Part shown: in pieces, positions 1-13,674 of the stretch
Layout of the letters: every line of letters begins with the position of its first letter
Position numbering within the stretch: position 1 is the first letter of the stretch
NCBI GenBank assembly: GCA_054601695.1
Contig: BAAHQB010000022.1
Coordinates: 620,001 to 684,000 of the forward strand
Direction of reading: 5' to 3'
Length of the DNA: 64,000 nt
From: Amorphochlora amoebiformis
Lineage: Eukaryota > Cercozoa > Chlorarachniophyceae
The notes under the pieces: model-generated
Seen by the model: the letters and a program-made list of their open reading frames with translations, nothing else
Database searches by the model: none
Told to the model about the DNA's origin: nothing
Made by a program: the position numbers and the translations under genes

Positions 1-248
1 TAACCTTGCTAAAAACACCTTAAAAAAAACCCTCAGAATAAAAAAGAGGCCCGATAAAATGAGGAAGAGTCTCGGTGAGTAGGCTTACCGACTAGTCGAT
101 CTCTTGCGAGGAGATAACGGATATGCCTCAGGGTGATTGATGCTGCTGGAAGGAGTTCCAATCAATATAGACCCTGATTTAGGTAATTTTAGGGTGTTGT
201 ATCATGTGGTTTGGGGTGTTCAAGGGTTATGATAAGGATTATACTTGA
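1..248. other. unique sequence, no gene seen
   Basis: Mixed-composition sequence with no open frame or splice pair I can support. Confidence 0.4.
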
Positions 249-375
249 ATGTGTGTAGTTATTTGTGTGTGTGTGTGTGTGTATGTATATTCCTTATCAT
301 ACTTGAATGTGTGTAGTTATTTGTTTGTGTGTGAGTGTGTGTGTATAATTTTTAAGTATGTGTACATTGTATGTA
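241..375 (+). repeat. two-copy GT-rich direct repeat
   Basis: ATACTTGAATGTGTGTAG starts at 241 and again at about 299, each followed by a GT run. Confidence 0.6.
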
Positions 376-399
376 AGCATAAATGTAATGTATGTATAT

Positions 400-1110
<711 letters not shown>

Positions 1111-1125
1111 TATATACATGTTGAC

Positions 1126-1425
1126 CTTTCCAGTAGGGTTAGGGTGAGGGTCACGGTGAGGGTGAGTATCAGGGTGATGGGGTTGGAGTTAGCGTTAGGG
1201 TTAGTTTACGTTATCGTTACGAAAAAGTAACGTCAGGAATGGTCTTAGAGTTAGGTTTAGGGTTAGGGGTAGGGTTAGGATTAGGATTAAGAGTAAGGTT
1301 TAGGGTTAGGGTTAGGGAAGGTTAACGTACGGGTTAAGGTGAGGGTTGGGATAGGGTTAGGGTTAGGGTTAGGGTTAGGGTTAGGGTTAGGTTTAGGGTT
1401 AGGGTTAGGATTTGCCCTCGTGATC
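1126..1425 (+). repeat. interstitial telomere-like TTAGGG block
   Basis: Degenerate to perfect TTAGGG units; perfect runs near 1350-1410. Confidence 0.9.
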
Positions 1426-1458
1426 TTCAACCACTTTGAGACCACTCCTAGATATTAG

Positions 1459-1503
<45 letters not shown>

Positions 1504-1656
1504 ACAACATATATATAATATATATATACACACATATACATATTATCTGTGTGTATGTATTATGTTAATAATATGTGTATAATAGATGGTCGTGGAGAAG
1601 AGAGGTCGATTACAACAAAGATATATTTGACAGAGAGAGCGTTATAAATTCATCGT

Positions 1657-1712
1657 GGGGGGGGGGGGGGGTAGGGTTAGGGTTAGGGTCAGGTTTAGGG
1701 TTAGGGTTAGAG
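1657..1712 (+). repeat. G15 run joined to TTAGGG units
   Basis: Fifteen consecutive G at 1657-1671, followed directly by TAGGGTTAGGG units. Confidence 0.8.
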
Positions 1713-1792
1713 AGAGCGGGGGGGCTAGGAATAAGTTAGAGATAGAGAAGGAGACTATGTATATATAATAGGTGTATATATGTTCATATGTG

Positions 1793-1834
<42 letters not shown>

Positions 1835-1907
1835 ATTGCAAGACCTGTTAATCTACGGCGGCCGACTTTCTCCACCAGGCCTATTAGCTGAGGAATATCA
1901 TATATAT

Positions 1908-1945
<38 letters not shown>

Positions 1946-1975
1946 TACATATAATATATATATATGTATGTATGC

Positions 1976-2009
<34 letters not shown>

Positions 2010-2010
<1 letters not shown>

Positions 2011-2470
2011 CATATGTAAATACATATATAAATTTTAATTTACATATGAAAAATATTTCTTATAGATATTTAAACATATATTTTTTAGAATATATATATA
2101 TATATATATATATATGATATGTATATATAAATATAACATATACATATATATACATACATATGTATATGTATATATATATTGCATATGTAAATACATATAT
2201 AAATTTTAATTTACATATGAAAAATATTTCTCACAGATATTTAAACATATATTTTTTAGAATATATATATATATATATATATGATATGTATATATAAATA
2301 TAACATATACATATATATACATACATATGTATATGTATATATATATTGCATATGTAAATACATATATAAATTTTAATTTACATATGAAAAATATTTCTCA
2401 CAGATATTTAAACATATATTTTTTAGAATATATATATATATATATATGATATATATATATATAAATATAA
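2010..2470 (+). repeat. three copies of a ~170-bp AT-rich repeat
   Basis: Units begin at about 2010, 2181 and 2348 (GCATATGTAAATAC). Each carries the inverted pair CATATGTAAAT / ATTTACATATG and ends in a TA tract. Confidence 0.85.
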
Positions 2471-2471
2471 C

Positions 2472-2790
<319 letters not shown>

Positions 2791-2792
2791 AT

Positions 2793-3965
<1,173 letters not shown>

Positions 3966-4220
3966 TATAGATCTAAACCAAGATACTATCAGGCAAAAAC
4001 AAGCGTAAGAATGAGTTTTGAAAGATATGAACATCTAGACTCATTCTCACATACCCCCAAGGTATACCCCATACCACTAGATGTCGAACTTCGGATACAT
4101 ATCGTAAATAAGAGAAGGGGGGGGTTAAATGTCAGGATTTCGTAAGGATTGGGAGGGATGCATATTAAACCCATTTTAGAAGAATGGGGAAAACGAAAAC
4201 TTTCATCTTGGTGAAACAGA

Positions 4221-4526
4221 TTACTGGATGGTGAATAAGGTCTTCTCGAACATGTGGTCATCCTTGATAGCCGACATAGACCCCGTTGAAGTTGGGGACT
4301 TAGGACTCATTCCCATCACGATCGACTTCGACCGCAAAACTCTTGTTTTTTTCTTTCCCTTCGATTTTAGCCGTTTTTTGATCCAATCCATGGTCTCAGG
4401 GAAGGATGGGACAGCTTTTGGGGACACAGGAGTTTTGGATTTTTGGAGGGAGGGGTAGGAAGGTTGAGTCTCGTCGCCACACGCGACCGGCCAGCTGGCC
4501 CAGAATCGCGAAAAGTTACCTATTTT
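4221..4526 (-). CDS. candidate exon, basic Ser/Lys-rich protein fragment
   Basis: The minus strand is open from an in-frame TAA at 4527-4529 to a TAA at 4221-4223. The last 70 codons have a normal protein composition, with segments such as MDWIKKRLKSKGKKKTRVLR and ending MFEKTLFTIQ. No ATG lies at the 5' end of the frame, so it would be an internal or terminal exon. The final codon overlaps CA|GTAATC, a donor of the kind used in the GTPase gene, so translation may continue by splicing. A plus-strand frame at 4228-4458 (ATG start) covers the same bases but contains an FFFPF run opposite the Lys codons, which I take as the shadow. No family is recognised. Confidence 0.33.
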   Translation of the reverse strand, partial: KIGNFSRFWASWPVACGDETQPSYPSLQKSKTPVSPKAVPSFPETMDWIKKRLKSKGKKKTRVLRSKSIVMGMSPKSPTSTGSMSAIKDDHMFEKTLFTIQ

Positions 4527-4652
4527 TTATTTTCTTTTTATTTTGTCGTTGATTGAAAAAATAAAATGAAACCGCTACAATATTAATTCCTGAAACTGTC
4601 GCAAAGCTCGCTCTGTTTGGAAACGTCATATAATTGAATATCAAAATCTTTA

Positions 4653-4847
4653 TCAAGATATCAATCTTAATATCCTTTTTCTTTTCTGAACTTCGCGCTC
4701 CATTTTCTGCTTCAATTTATCGCCTTCGAGGGTTCCCGGTGCTCCGGCTTCGCATCTCTCGGATAATCCCGCCCGACCACCCCGTTTTCTCGCCTGCTGC
4801 CTCAAGTATTCCCAAATCTCGACCGCATTTCTCTCTAGCTCGAAAAA
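4653..4847 (-). CDS. candidate minus-strand terminal exon
   Basis: A 64-codon open frame without an initial ATG lies between stops at 4848-4850 and 4653-4655. It contains NAVEIWEYLRQQARKRGG near its start and KLKQKMEREVQKRKRILRL near its end, suggesting a charged, possibly helical segment. The region is about half GC, where chance open frames are common, and the splice acceptor is weak. It conflicts slightly with the plus-strand candidate starting at 4839. Function unknown. Confidence 0.25.
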   Translation of the reverse strand, partial: FFELERNAVEIWEYLRQQARKRGGRAGLSERCEAGAPGTLEGDKLKQKMEREVQKRKRILRLIS

Positions 4848-4958
4848 TTATTTTTTGGGTTCTTGCTGGCCGTTCGGTACATCGCTGTAGACCAAAACGC
4901 GTTCGCTGCCGTACGCGTGTGCGAACAGTGGCTACAGTCAATGCCAGGGAAGGATTAG
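4839..4958 (+). CDS. candidate plus-strand exon
   Basis: A good 3' splice site (CATTTCTCTCTAG, ending 4838) is followed by 39 open codons to a TAG at 4956-4958. The peptide begins LEKLFFGFLLAVRYIAVDQN and ends CEQWLQSMPGKD. The exon could instead stop at an internal donor GTACGC. It is a short call in GC-rich sequence and overlaps the antisense candidate by a few bases. Confidence 0.25.
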   Translation, partial: LEKLFFGFLLAVRYIAVDQNAFAAVRVCEQWLQSMPGKD

Positions 4959-5124
4959 AGGCTGTGGGGCTCACAAGCCGATGTATAAAGTACTAAATTG
5001 AAGCGCAAGTGTAAGGGTGGTTTGGGTGCGAGGGTTGCATCGAAATAACAGTAAATAATGTGCTAGATACCCTACCTACGTGTGTTCGATAGCGTATTGT
5101 GTGTCAGGTGGATATATTCGCATC

Positions 5125-5358
5125 ATGTCTGGGGCCTTGTGGCATTCCGAAGTGGACTCTCGCGCATTCAAAACAGCTACTGTGCTTCCTAACTCTTCCA
5201 GCCCTTATGGATCTAAAATTACCTAACTGCAGCTAAAAAAATGTCTCGAATGCTAACATTATGGTTTATCTTAGGTTGCCCTAGTCGCTATTGTCAACCT
5301 CATTCACCCGTTAGTAACGCTTTTACATAGCTATGCGACCTATAGATCCACGTGTCAG
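5125..5358 (+). CDS. candidate two-exon N-terminus with a hydrophobic helix
   Basis: An ATG at 5125 opens a 33-codon frame (MSGALWHSEVDSRAFKTAT...). Downstream, TGCTAAC and TTATCTTAG precede an exon at 5275-5358: 28 codons, phase 0 at both ends, followed by GTATAG. Its peptide starts VALVAIVNLIHPLVTLLHSY, a plausible membrane segment. A donor GTGCTT at 5182 would join the two in frame, but this donor is weak and the joining is my inference. The branch point and acceptor resemble those before GTPase exon 4. Confidence 0.3.
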
Positions 5359-5429
5359 GTATAGTATGCGTGATAATGAACTTTAATATGTTCTCATTAG
5401 AGTTTGCGTAGGCCATGTGTATCATTCGA

Positions 5430-6230
<801 letters not shown>

Positions 6231-6356
6231 ATTCCTCCAACCTTGAAGCTCTTAACCTTAATTCGAATCCCCACCCTCTCAGTGCCAACGACGGATCTCT
6301 TAACCACAATCCACACCACAACCTCTCAGAACCAACGATCGAGCTAACTTTAAGTT

Positions 6357-6459
6357 TCATTCCTGAATTATAACCTCTAAGAACCGGAGATCGGCCGGAG
6401 CTTCTTGCATCGCGAAGACGAGATCTCGGAACTCCAGGATCGACTCCACGTTGTACTTT
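6357..6459 (-). CDS. candidate minus-strand terminal exon
   Basis: On the minus strand CACTAAC, then GGAATAG, precede an open stretch encoding [20 protein letters not shown] and ending FLEVIIQE before a TGA (6357-6359). Composition is that of an ordinary soluble protein. The acceptor and branch-point block is duplicated about 200 bases upstream (near 6660-6690), separated by a TA tract. Family not recognised. Confidence 0.35.
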
Positions 6460-6479
6460 CTATTCCATTCGGTTAGTGA

Positions 6480-6525
6480 CTCGTGCGTATGGATCGTTTT
6501 TATGTATGTGTTATGTATGCATATG

Positions 6526-6582
<57 letters not shown>

Positions 6583-6623
6583 GAATATATATAGATATAT
6601 ATATGTATATATCTATATATATT

Positions 6624-6656
<33 letters not shown>

Positions 6657-6738
6657 GCACTTCCTATTCCGTTCGGTTAGTGGATTTTTCATGTTCATAT
6701 TATATATTTATGCATATATATTATATATCATTTATATA

Positions 6739-6769
<31 letters not shown>

Positions 6770-6795
6770 TATGCATATGCATATGCATATGTATG

Positions 6796-6873
<78 letters not shown>

Positions 6874-6927
6874 CTGAGAGTATGTATGTATATGTATAAA
6901 AATGAATATAACATGTATAATATATAT

Positions 6928-6970
<43 letters not shown>

Positions 6971-7080
6971 GCATGAAGCGTATATGTTGCCAAACGGCCA
7001 CATTATCAGGTTATCTTTTCTATATATATATATATATATATATCGTGTATCAAGCAGAGATCATATAGCCAAACAGCCAT
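6480..7080. repeat. (TA)n tract with duplicated exon-edge blocks
   Basis: Blocks around TTCCATTCGGTTAGTG (near 6463, 6668) and CATATTATCAGGT (near 6990, 7078) each occur twice, with TA tracts between. Confidence 0.7.
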
Positions 7081-7084
7081 ATTA

Positions 7085-7156
7085 TCAGGTGATTTTTCCG
7101 GTGGCGTCAGGATTTCTCTTAATTGATTTGGACTCCTCCAAAGGGTAGAATACTGC
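7085..7156 (-). CDS. candidate minus-strand exon
   Basis: After an acceptor-like CATACATACAG the minus strand encodes 23 codons and TGA: starts AVFYPLEESKSIKRNPDAT, ends GKIT. Both edges of this segment exist in a second diverged copy close by (near 6967-7010 and 7170-7200), so this exon region has been locally duplicated around TA tracts. Function unknown. Confidence 0.27.
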   Translation of the reverse strand, partial: AVFYPLEESKSIKRNPDATGKIT

Positions 7157-7440
7157 CTGTATGTATGTGTGTATGCTGCAATCCTCCAAAGGATGGAATG
7201 CTGTGTATGTATAATAATTATATATATGTTAATTTTCTTTTATTGAGCAGTTTCATACATGAGAATGTTGTATGTATGTAGATGTGTGTATTGATGTATG
7301 TTGTTGACGACTTTTCCAAAAGAGTAGTTTGATACATAAGGATGTTGTACGTATGTATGTATTTATGTATATATGTTCGACTCATCGAAACAGTGGTTTG
7401 ACAAATACGAATGAAAGAATGCTATATGTATGTATATACA
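7130..7440 (+). repeat. degenerate short tandem copies
   Basis: CTCCAAAGG...GAAT.CTG occurs twice (7136, 7174), and a block with GT.TGATACAT.AG.ATG.TGTA.GTATG occurs about three times to 7440. Confidence 0.5.
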
Positions 7441-7442
7441 TA

Positions 7443-7499
<57 letters not shown>

Positions 7500-7539
7500 T
7501 TATTATGTATATCTGCATATATTGCTCTTATCATTAATC

Positions 7540-7660
7540 CAACCATATAACTTCCCCAGCATATCCTATATATTAAATGTATACCGCATTCTTATTTATC
7601 AACATATACATATATTATATGTATATGATAGGATATAGGGACTTTATGATTGGGTTGGTG

Positions 7661-7710
<50 letters not shown>

Positions 7711-7734
7711 TAAATATACACATATAAACACATA

Positions 7735-7782
<48 letters not shown>

Positions 7783-7879
7783 CATATATATATATATATA
7801 TAATATACAAGATATGTTGGGGAGTTATATGGTAGGGTTAGTGATGAAAAAATCTTTACAGATATATACATATACATAT

Positions 7880-7939
<60 letters not shown>

Positions 7940-7980
7940 GGATATGTTGGGGGAGTTATATGATAGGGTTAGTGATGATG
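7540..7980. repeat. four-copy element, one copy inverted
   Basis: GATATGTTGGGG..AGTTATATG occurs at about 7811 and 7940, a diverged copy near 7630, and a reverse-complement copy at about 7541-7574. TA tracts separate them. Confidence 0.65.
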
Positions 7981-7999
7981 ACTGGGTCGATATACTTCA

Positions 8000-8148
8000 C
8001 GTTTAAGCTCTTTATTGCTAAGGTATTTGTACAATGCACACAAAAAACACATGATGTATACATATACACATATATATATATATACATATATATATACACA
8101 TAGCTCTTTATTGCTAAGGTATTTGTACAATGCACACAGGCACACATC

Positions 8149-8234
<86 letters not shown>

Positions 8235-8289
8235 ATAGCTCTTTATTGCTAAGGTATTTGTACAATGCACACAAAAAACACATGATGTG

Positions 8290-8326
<37 letters not shown>

Positions 8327-8381
8327 CTCTTTATTGCTAAGGTATTTGTACAATGCACACATGCACACATCATGTGTATGT

Positions 8382-8421
<40 letters not shown>

Positions 8422-8480
8422 TATATATATCTTTATTGCTAAGGTATTTGCACAATGCACACATGCACACATGATGTGTA
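8000..8480 (+). repeat. five-copy unit interleaved with (TA)n
   Basis: CTTTATTGCTAAGGTATTTG starts near 8009, 8104, 8240, 8327 and 8431. Each copy ends in CACATGATG or its flipped form CACATCATG. Confidence 0.9.
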
Positions 8481-8502
8481 TGTATATGTATATATGTGTG
8501 TG

Positions 8503-8555
<53 letters not shown>

Positions 8556-8564
8556 GTATGAATG

Positions 8565-8601
<37 letters not shown>

Positions 8602-8889
8602 GTATATATTGATACATATCGCATATGTATATAAATATACAAAAACATGTACATGCATACTCGCATACATGTACACTTGTTTTTCACATTCATACATATA
8701 TATCTATATGTATATATGTGTGTATATATATATGTATGTATATATATATATATGTGTGTGTATATATATATATATATTTACACACTTGTATATACATACA
8801 TCCACATAATGATACACAAAGACAAACACACCTCCAGGCTAGATTATATGTAATATAATATACATAACACATATATATATATATATATA

Positions 8890-9350
8890 TATGCTAATTT
8901 GCAAACTTGTATATACATACGTCCACCAAATGATACACAAAGACAAACACATCGCTAGATTATATGTGATCTAATACAATATTTAATAACACACAAAGAC
9001 AAACCCATTGACTTCCCCAGGCTAGACTATATGTAATCTAATACATTAATTTAATAACACACAAAGACAAACACATCCATTTCGGCTAGAGTATATATAT
9101 AATCCAATACATTTATTTAATAACACACAAAGACAAACCCATTCACTTCCCCAGCTAGAATATATACTCTCTAATACATTCTTTTACTGGCATAAGAGAC
9201 AAACACATCCATTTAGGCTAGACTATATATACTCTGATACATTCCTTTAGTAACACACAAGATAAACACCTCCATTTAGGCTAGGTTATATATAATCTAA
9301 CATATTCATTTAATAACACACAAGATAAACACCTCCATTTAGGCTAGACT
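8890..9350 (+). repeat. ~60-bp tandem array, about 7 copies
   Basis: Units contain AATAACACACAAAGACAAAC, CATCCATTTAGGCTAGA and TATATAATCTAATACAT words in the same order. Confidence 0.8.
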
Positions 9351-9387
9351 CTTCGACGCCATGCTGCAATGGAAGCGAGCCCTCACA

Positions 9388-9447
<60 letters not shown>

Positions 9448-9449
9448 AT

Positions 9450-9600
9450 AATTGTTTTCTCTCTCATCCTTTCTATCTCTCTCTTCTCTCTTCTCTCTAT
9501 TCTCTCCCTTCTCTCTCTTCTCTCCTCCCCTTTCAAAACACGTCTCATCCCGCTCTTTTAACACCTTAGCGGTCTCTCTATCTATCTATCCATCTCTCCC
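9450..9600 (+). repeat. pyrimidine (CT-rich) tract
   Basis: Continuous TCTCTC-type sequence with almost no purines from 9452 to 9530. Confidence 0.8.
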
Positions 9601-9785
9601 TACAACCCTAACCAAACACACTAACCCTAGCCTTATCGTAACCCTAATACCCTACCCCAAAAACCCAAACAATAATAATATATCCTGAGATTGCGCTAAT
9701 ACGTATTGCCTTGACCGCGTAACATCCCTCGCTCTAATCACTAACCTTAATACCTAGAATCATAAACAAATAAACATACAATATA

Positions 9786-9826
<41 letters not shown>

Positions 9827-9893
9827 ATTTCAATACATGCCCACACTTCGAAGCATTCAACTCGATCATATATACACATATACACATACACAC

Positions 9894-9964
<71 letters not shown>

Positions 9965-10019
9965 ATGTATGCTTGCATGTCTAATACAATCCTCATGATC
10001 ACTCTACCGAAAAACGCTA

Positions 10020-10790
10020 ACCCGACAGCCTAATCCTAACCCTAATCAACCTAACCCTAACCCCCACCAGTCATCCGTACCCCCAGAATCTCTAACCCTG
10101 ATCCTAACCCTAACCCTAATGCAAGCCTGAACCCTAACCCTAATGCTAACCCTAACCCTAGCTCGCGTGGATTGTCCTGCACTTCATATACCTACCCGCA
10201 AGCCTTCTCATAATTGTAATCTCCTCTTTCCACTGGACTCCCTCATTCCTCGAGGTGGACCTAACCCTAACCCTAATCTCAACCTAACGCTAACCCTAAC
10301 CCTAACCCTAGCCCTAACCGTTAACCCTAACCCTAACTCTAACCCTAACCCTAGGTCGACGAGGAAGAAAGATGCGTTGAGACACATAACGGCGTGTTTT
10401 CATACGTGTTCTTGTCGATTCAGTTTGTGATTTCGGGACTCTGCTTGGTCTTTCAACCTTATAACCCTAACCCCAACAACCCACGAATATCCCTAACCTA
10501 ACCCTAACCGTAACCCTAAGCCTAACCCTAACCCTAACCCTAACCCTAACCCTAACCCTAACCCTAACCCCAACCCTAGTTGATTCTCACTGGTCCCCTG
10601 AACGGGTCTCAAGTCTCCCGGAATGTCATGCATATTGTCCGGTCAGAGTCCTGAACCCTAACCCTAATCTCAATCGTTACCCTAACCCTAACCTAACCCT
10701 AACCCTAACCCTAACCCTATTCCTGACACTAACTACCCTAACCCTAACCATAATCCTAACCCTAATCCTAATCCAAGGCGAAACCTTGTG
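10020..10790 (-). repeat. interstitial CCCTAA block
   Basis: Degenerate and perfect CCCTAA runs (best at 10530-10570) interrupted by short unique inserts near 10165-10260, 10365-10460 and 10580-10655. Confidence 0.9.
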
Positions 10791-10825
10791 GGCATCGTAG
10801 TTTCCACAGGCAGTACGGTACCTGA

Positions 10826-11038
10826 ATGATAAGAAAAGCGGCAAGTTTCCTCCTCACGCGAACACATATATCGTTTTTCAGATGTTCTTCTGGCTGTACA
10901 TTATTGTATCCCCGCATCCCGCGTACCAGAGCGATGATAGGTGAGGCGGTGTATTCAAGAGAGAGTGCTAGGGTTAGGACCTCAGGATCTCTCGAGAGGG
11001 CTAGTAGGGTTAGGCATCTCTACTCTCCTCAGGGCTAG
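10826..11038 (+). CDS. small ORF or exon embedded in telomere-like repeats
   Basis: An ATG-initiated 70-codon frame begins MIRKAASFLLTRTHISFF and ends in a stop at 11036-11038. It sits in a unique stretch between two CCCTAA blocks. An alternative is a spliced exon at 10882-10940: TCGTTTTTCAG before ATG TTC TTC, then GATGATAG|GTGAGG after it. The two readings are exclusive. Its 3' part runs into TAGGGTTAG words, which argues against a conserved gene. Confidence 0.2.
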   Translation: MIRKAASFLLTRTHISFFRCSSGCTLLYPRIPRTRAMIGEAVYSRESARVRTSGSLERASRVRHLYSPQG

Positions 11039-11139
11039 CGGGAGGGTTTTTTTTTTGTCTTCATATTCTCAACCTCACCGCTGCGAGCACCTTGTTCGCA
11101 CTCCTATCTGGCCTTTCCCCACACCCTAACTGTTCCTAT

Positions 11140-11575
11140 TCCGGTTCCTAGGGTTAGCATGAGTGTTCATTCTAACCCTAACCCTACCGTTTTGTTTTTC
11201 ATCTCGAACGAAACTGTCTCTAGGCTTAGTTTGAGTGCCCATTCGAACCCTAACCCTAAGCTTGAGTAATCATTCTATCCCTAACCCTAAGCTTGAGTGT
11301 TCATTCTAACCCTAACCCTACTAGGGTCAGGGTTAGGGTTAGGGCTAGGGTTAGGGTTAGGGTTAGGGTTAGGGTTAGGTTCAGATTATTCAGCTTAGTC
11401 CTAGGACAATCGGTTAGGGTTAGGGTTAGGGTAGTGTCCCTACGCTTTGCTTGTGTGTTCATTTTAACCCTAACCCTAAGCTTGAGTCCTCATTCTAACC
11501 CTAACCCTACCGTTTTCATTTCAAACGAAAGTGTCCGTCCTTACCCTAACCTTAACCCTAACCCTAACCCCAATG
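11140..11575. repeat. composite telomere-like array with an orientation switch
   Basis: CCCTAACCCTAAGCTTGAGT.TTCATTCT-type units repeat several times. At about 11318-11325 CCCTAACCCTA turns into TAGGGTCAGGGTTAGGG, so the repeat strand flips; it flips back after 11440. Confidence 0.85.
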
Positions 11576-11693
11576 AACGCTGACGTTTGGGTAATATCGT
11601 GTAGACCAAAGTTCCTAGTTGTGGAGGTGGCCTTTCGACTTGCTTTTTGGTGAAATTGTCTAATTTTCTACGTATGTTTTGTAACCTTTTTGC

Positions 11694-11739
11694 GTGAATA
11701 TGTGAGTAGAATAGCTGGATGGATGTGTTTGGATCTATT

Positions 11740-11797
<58 letters not shown>

Positions 11798-11845
11798 GTG
11801 AGTAGAATAGCCGGATGGATGTGTTTGGATATATTTATTTATATA

Positions 11846-11886
<41 letters not shown>

Positions 11887-12156
11887 TATATACATGTATA
11901 TATATATATATATTATATATTAATATATATATTAACCCTAACACTAACCCAACCCTAACCCTAACCCTAACCTTACAAGGAGTGTGTTCGCATCTTACCT
12001 GGCTATTTGTCTGACATGGCCCTTCGCATATTACAGAAAGGTGATTTAGGGTTAGGGTTTGGATTGGTGTATTTATTGTTTGGGCTTACATTGAAACCTT
12101 TTCGTTGGTATAGAACGCTTGTAAGATGTTAGATTTCTACTTCTCGTGGAAGGATT

Positions 12157-12221
<65 letters not shown>

Positions 12222-12262
12222 CATGCATATATATATATATATATATATTATATATGTATATA

Positions 12263-12335
<73 letters not shown>

Positions 12336-12347
12336 ATATATGTTACG

Positions 12348-12392
<45 letters not shown>

Positions 12393-12440
12393 GTATAATA
12401 TATATGTGTAGAACACCTGAAAATGGAATATAATTTATGT
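11694..12440. repeat. (TA)n tract with a two-copy element and a short CCCTAA stretch
   Basis: TGTGAGTAGAATAGC.GGATGG occurs at about 11701 and 11799. CCCTAA units are at 11935-11972. The rest is TA. Confidence 0.8.
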
Positions 12441-12619
12441 GCCCAAAAAGCAATTCCAATTCTCCTCACCTAAGATTCCAAACACAAATTCAAACGCCCA
12501 AACAAAAAACAGAAAAAAAAAAAAAAAAACACAATCTTGTCGGCTCGATATTCTCCCCCTAACCTTCTTCGTCAGGACATGTTTGAATTCCTATTTTTTT
12601 TTTTTTTATTTTTTCGCAG

Positions 12620-12718
12620 ATTATAAAGAGCTTTGGCAACAAAAACGCGCAAACTGGAACCTTTGCGGGACATTCGTTTTTTGACGAAAAGCGAAACTCC
12701 GACTTAAAACTTCGGAAG
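12620..12718 (+). CDS. isolated internal exon of an unrecognised protein
   Basis: A T-rich tract ending TTTTTTCGCAG (to 12619) is followed by 99 nt, exactly 33 codons, open in one frame and closed by GGAAG then GTATGTGT (12719 on). Both borders match the splice sites of the GTPase gene. The peptide starts IIKSFGNKNAQTGTFAG and ends NSDLKLRK; it is polar, of mixed composition, and unlike the repeat peptides nearby. In the other forward frame containing the exon start, a TGA interrupts. A second acceptor-like site (CTTCGTCAG) lies near 12575. I do not recognise the protein, and found no partner exons in the TA-rich flanks, so the gene may be broken or have very long introns. Confidence 0.45.
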
Positions 12719-12729
12719 GTATGTGTCTG

Positions 12730-12811
12730 TGTGCTATATTAGAGATACTTGGTTTGTATATTAAGTCGGAAATATGCGTGTATCGGTATGGAAAAAGGCA
12801 CGCTTGTGCAC

Positions 12812-12855
<44 letters not shown>

Positions 12856-12989
12856 GTAAATATGTATTCATATATATATATATATATATGTATAAATATA
12901 CAAATATAAATTCATATATATATATATATATATATTCATACATACATATATATATATATGTGTGTGTATGTGTGTGCACATACATATAC

Positions 12990-13035
<46 letters not shown>

Positions 13036-13360
13036 TATATATATAAATATATAATATATATATGGGTGTGGGTTTGTTGTGTGTATATATAAGTAATGTT
13101 TATGTTATGTATAAAAATATATATATGTGTGTGTATATACATATATATATATATTATATATTATATATGTATATATATGCATACTTATATATATATATAC
13201 CTATATATATAAATATGTATATGTATATAAATTTATACAATATATAAAGAACATAGATGGAACTGACTTAAGCTGATTAAATAAGGGTTTTATACACCAA
13301 AAGACATTCTCACATGAATGATTGTACATAATTAAATTCACAGAGGGTACAGATGGATAT

Positions 13361-13437
<77 letters not shown>

Positions 13438-13438
13438 T

Positions 13439-13523
<85 letters not shown>

Positions 13524-13574
13524 ATGTATAATATTCAAACAAGAACGAAAATCTAGAATGCAATGTTATATTAC

Positions 13575-13612
<38 letters not shown>

Positions 13613-13650
13613 ATATATATATACATATACATATATCCCAGCAAAGCATT
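12730..13650. repeat. (TA)n tract
   Basis: Alternating TA with GT runs; a short unique stretch at 13245-13360 shows no gene. Confidence 0.85.
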
Positions 13651-13674
13651 ATCCCTGCCCTACGCAGGTATATA

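Noticed and set aside
6255-6280. TTCGAATCC resembling a tRNA T-loop
   Set aside because: No pairing stem around it and no acceptor or anticodon arm.
11305-11345. Ancestral telomere-telomere fusion
   Set aside because: A fusion would read TTAGGG then CCCTAA; the order here is the reverse.
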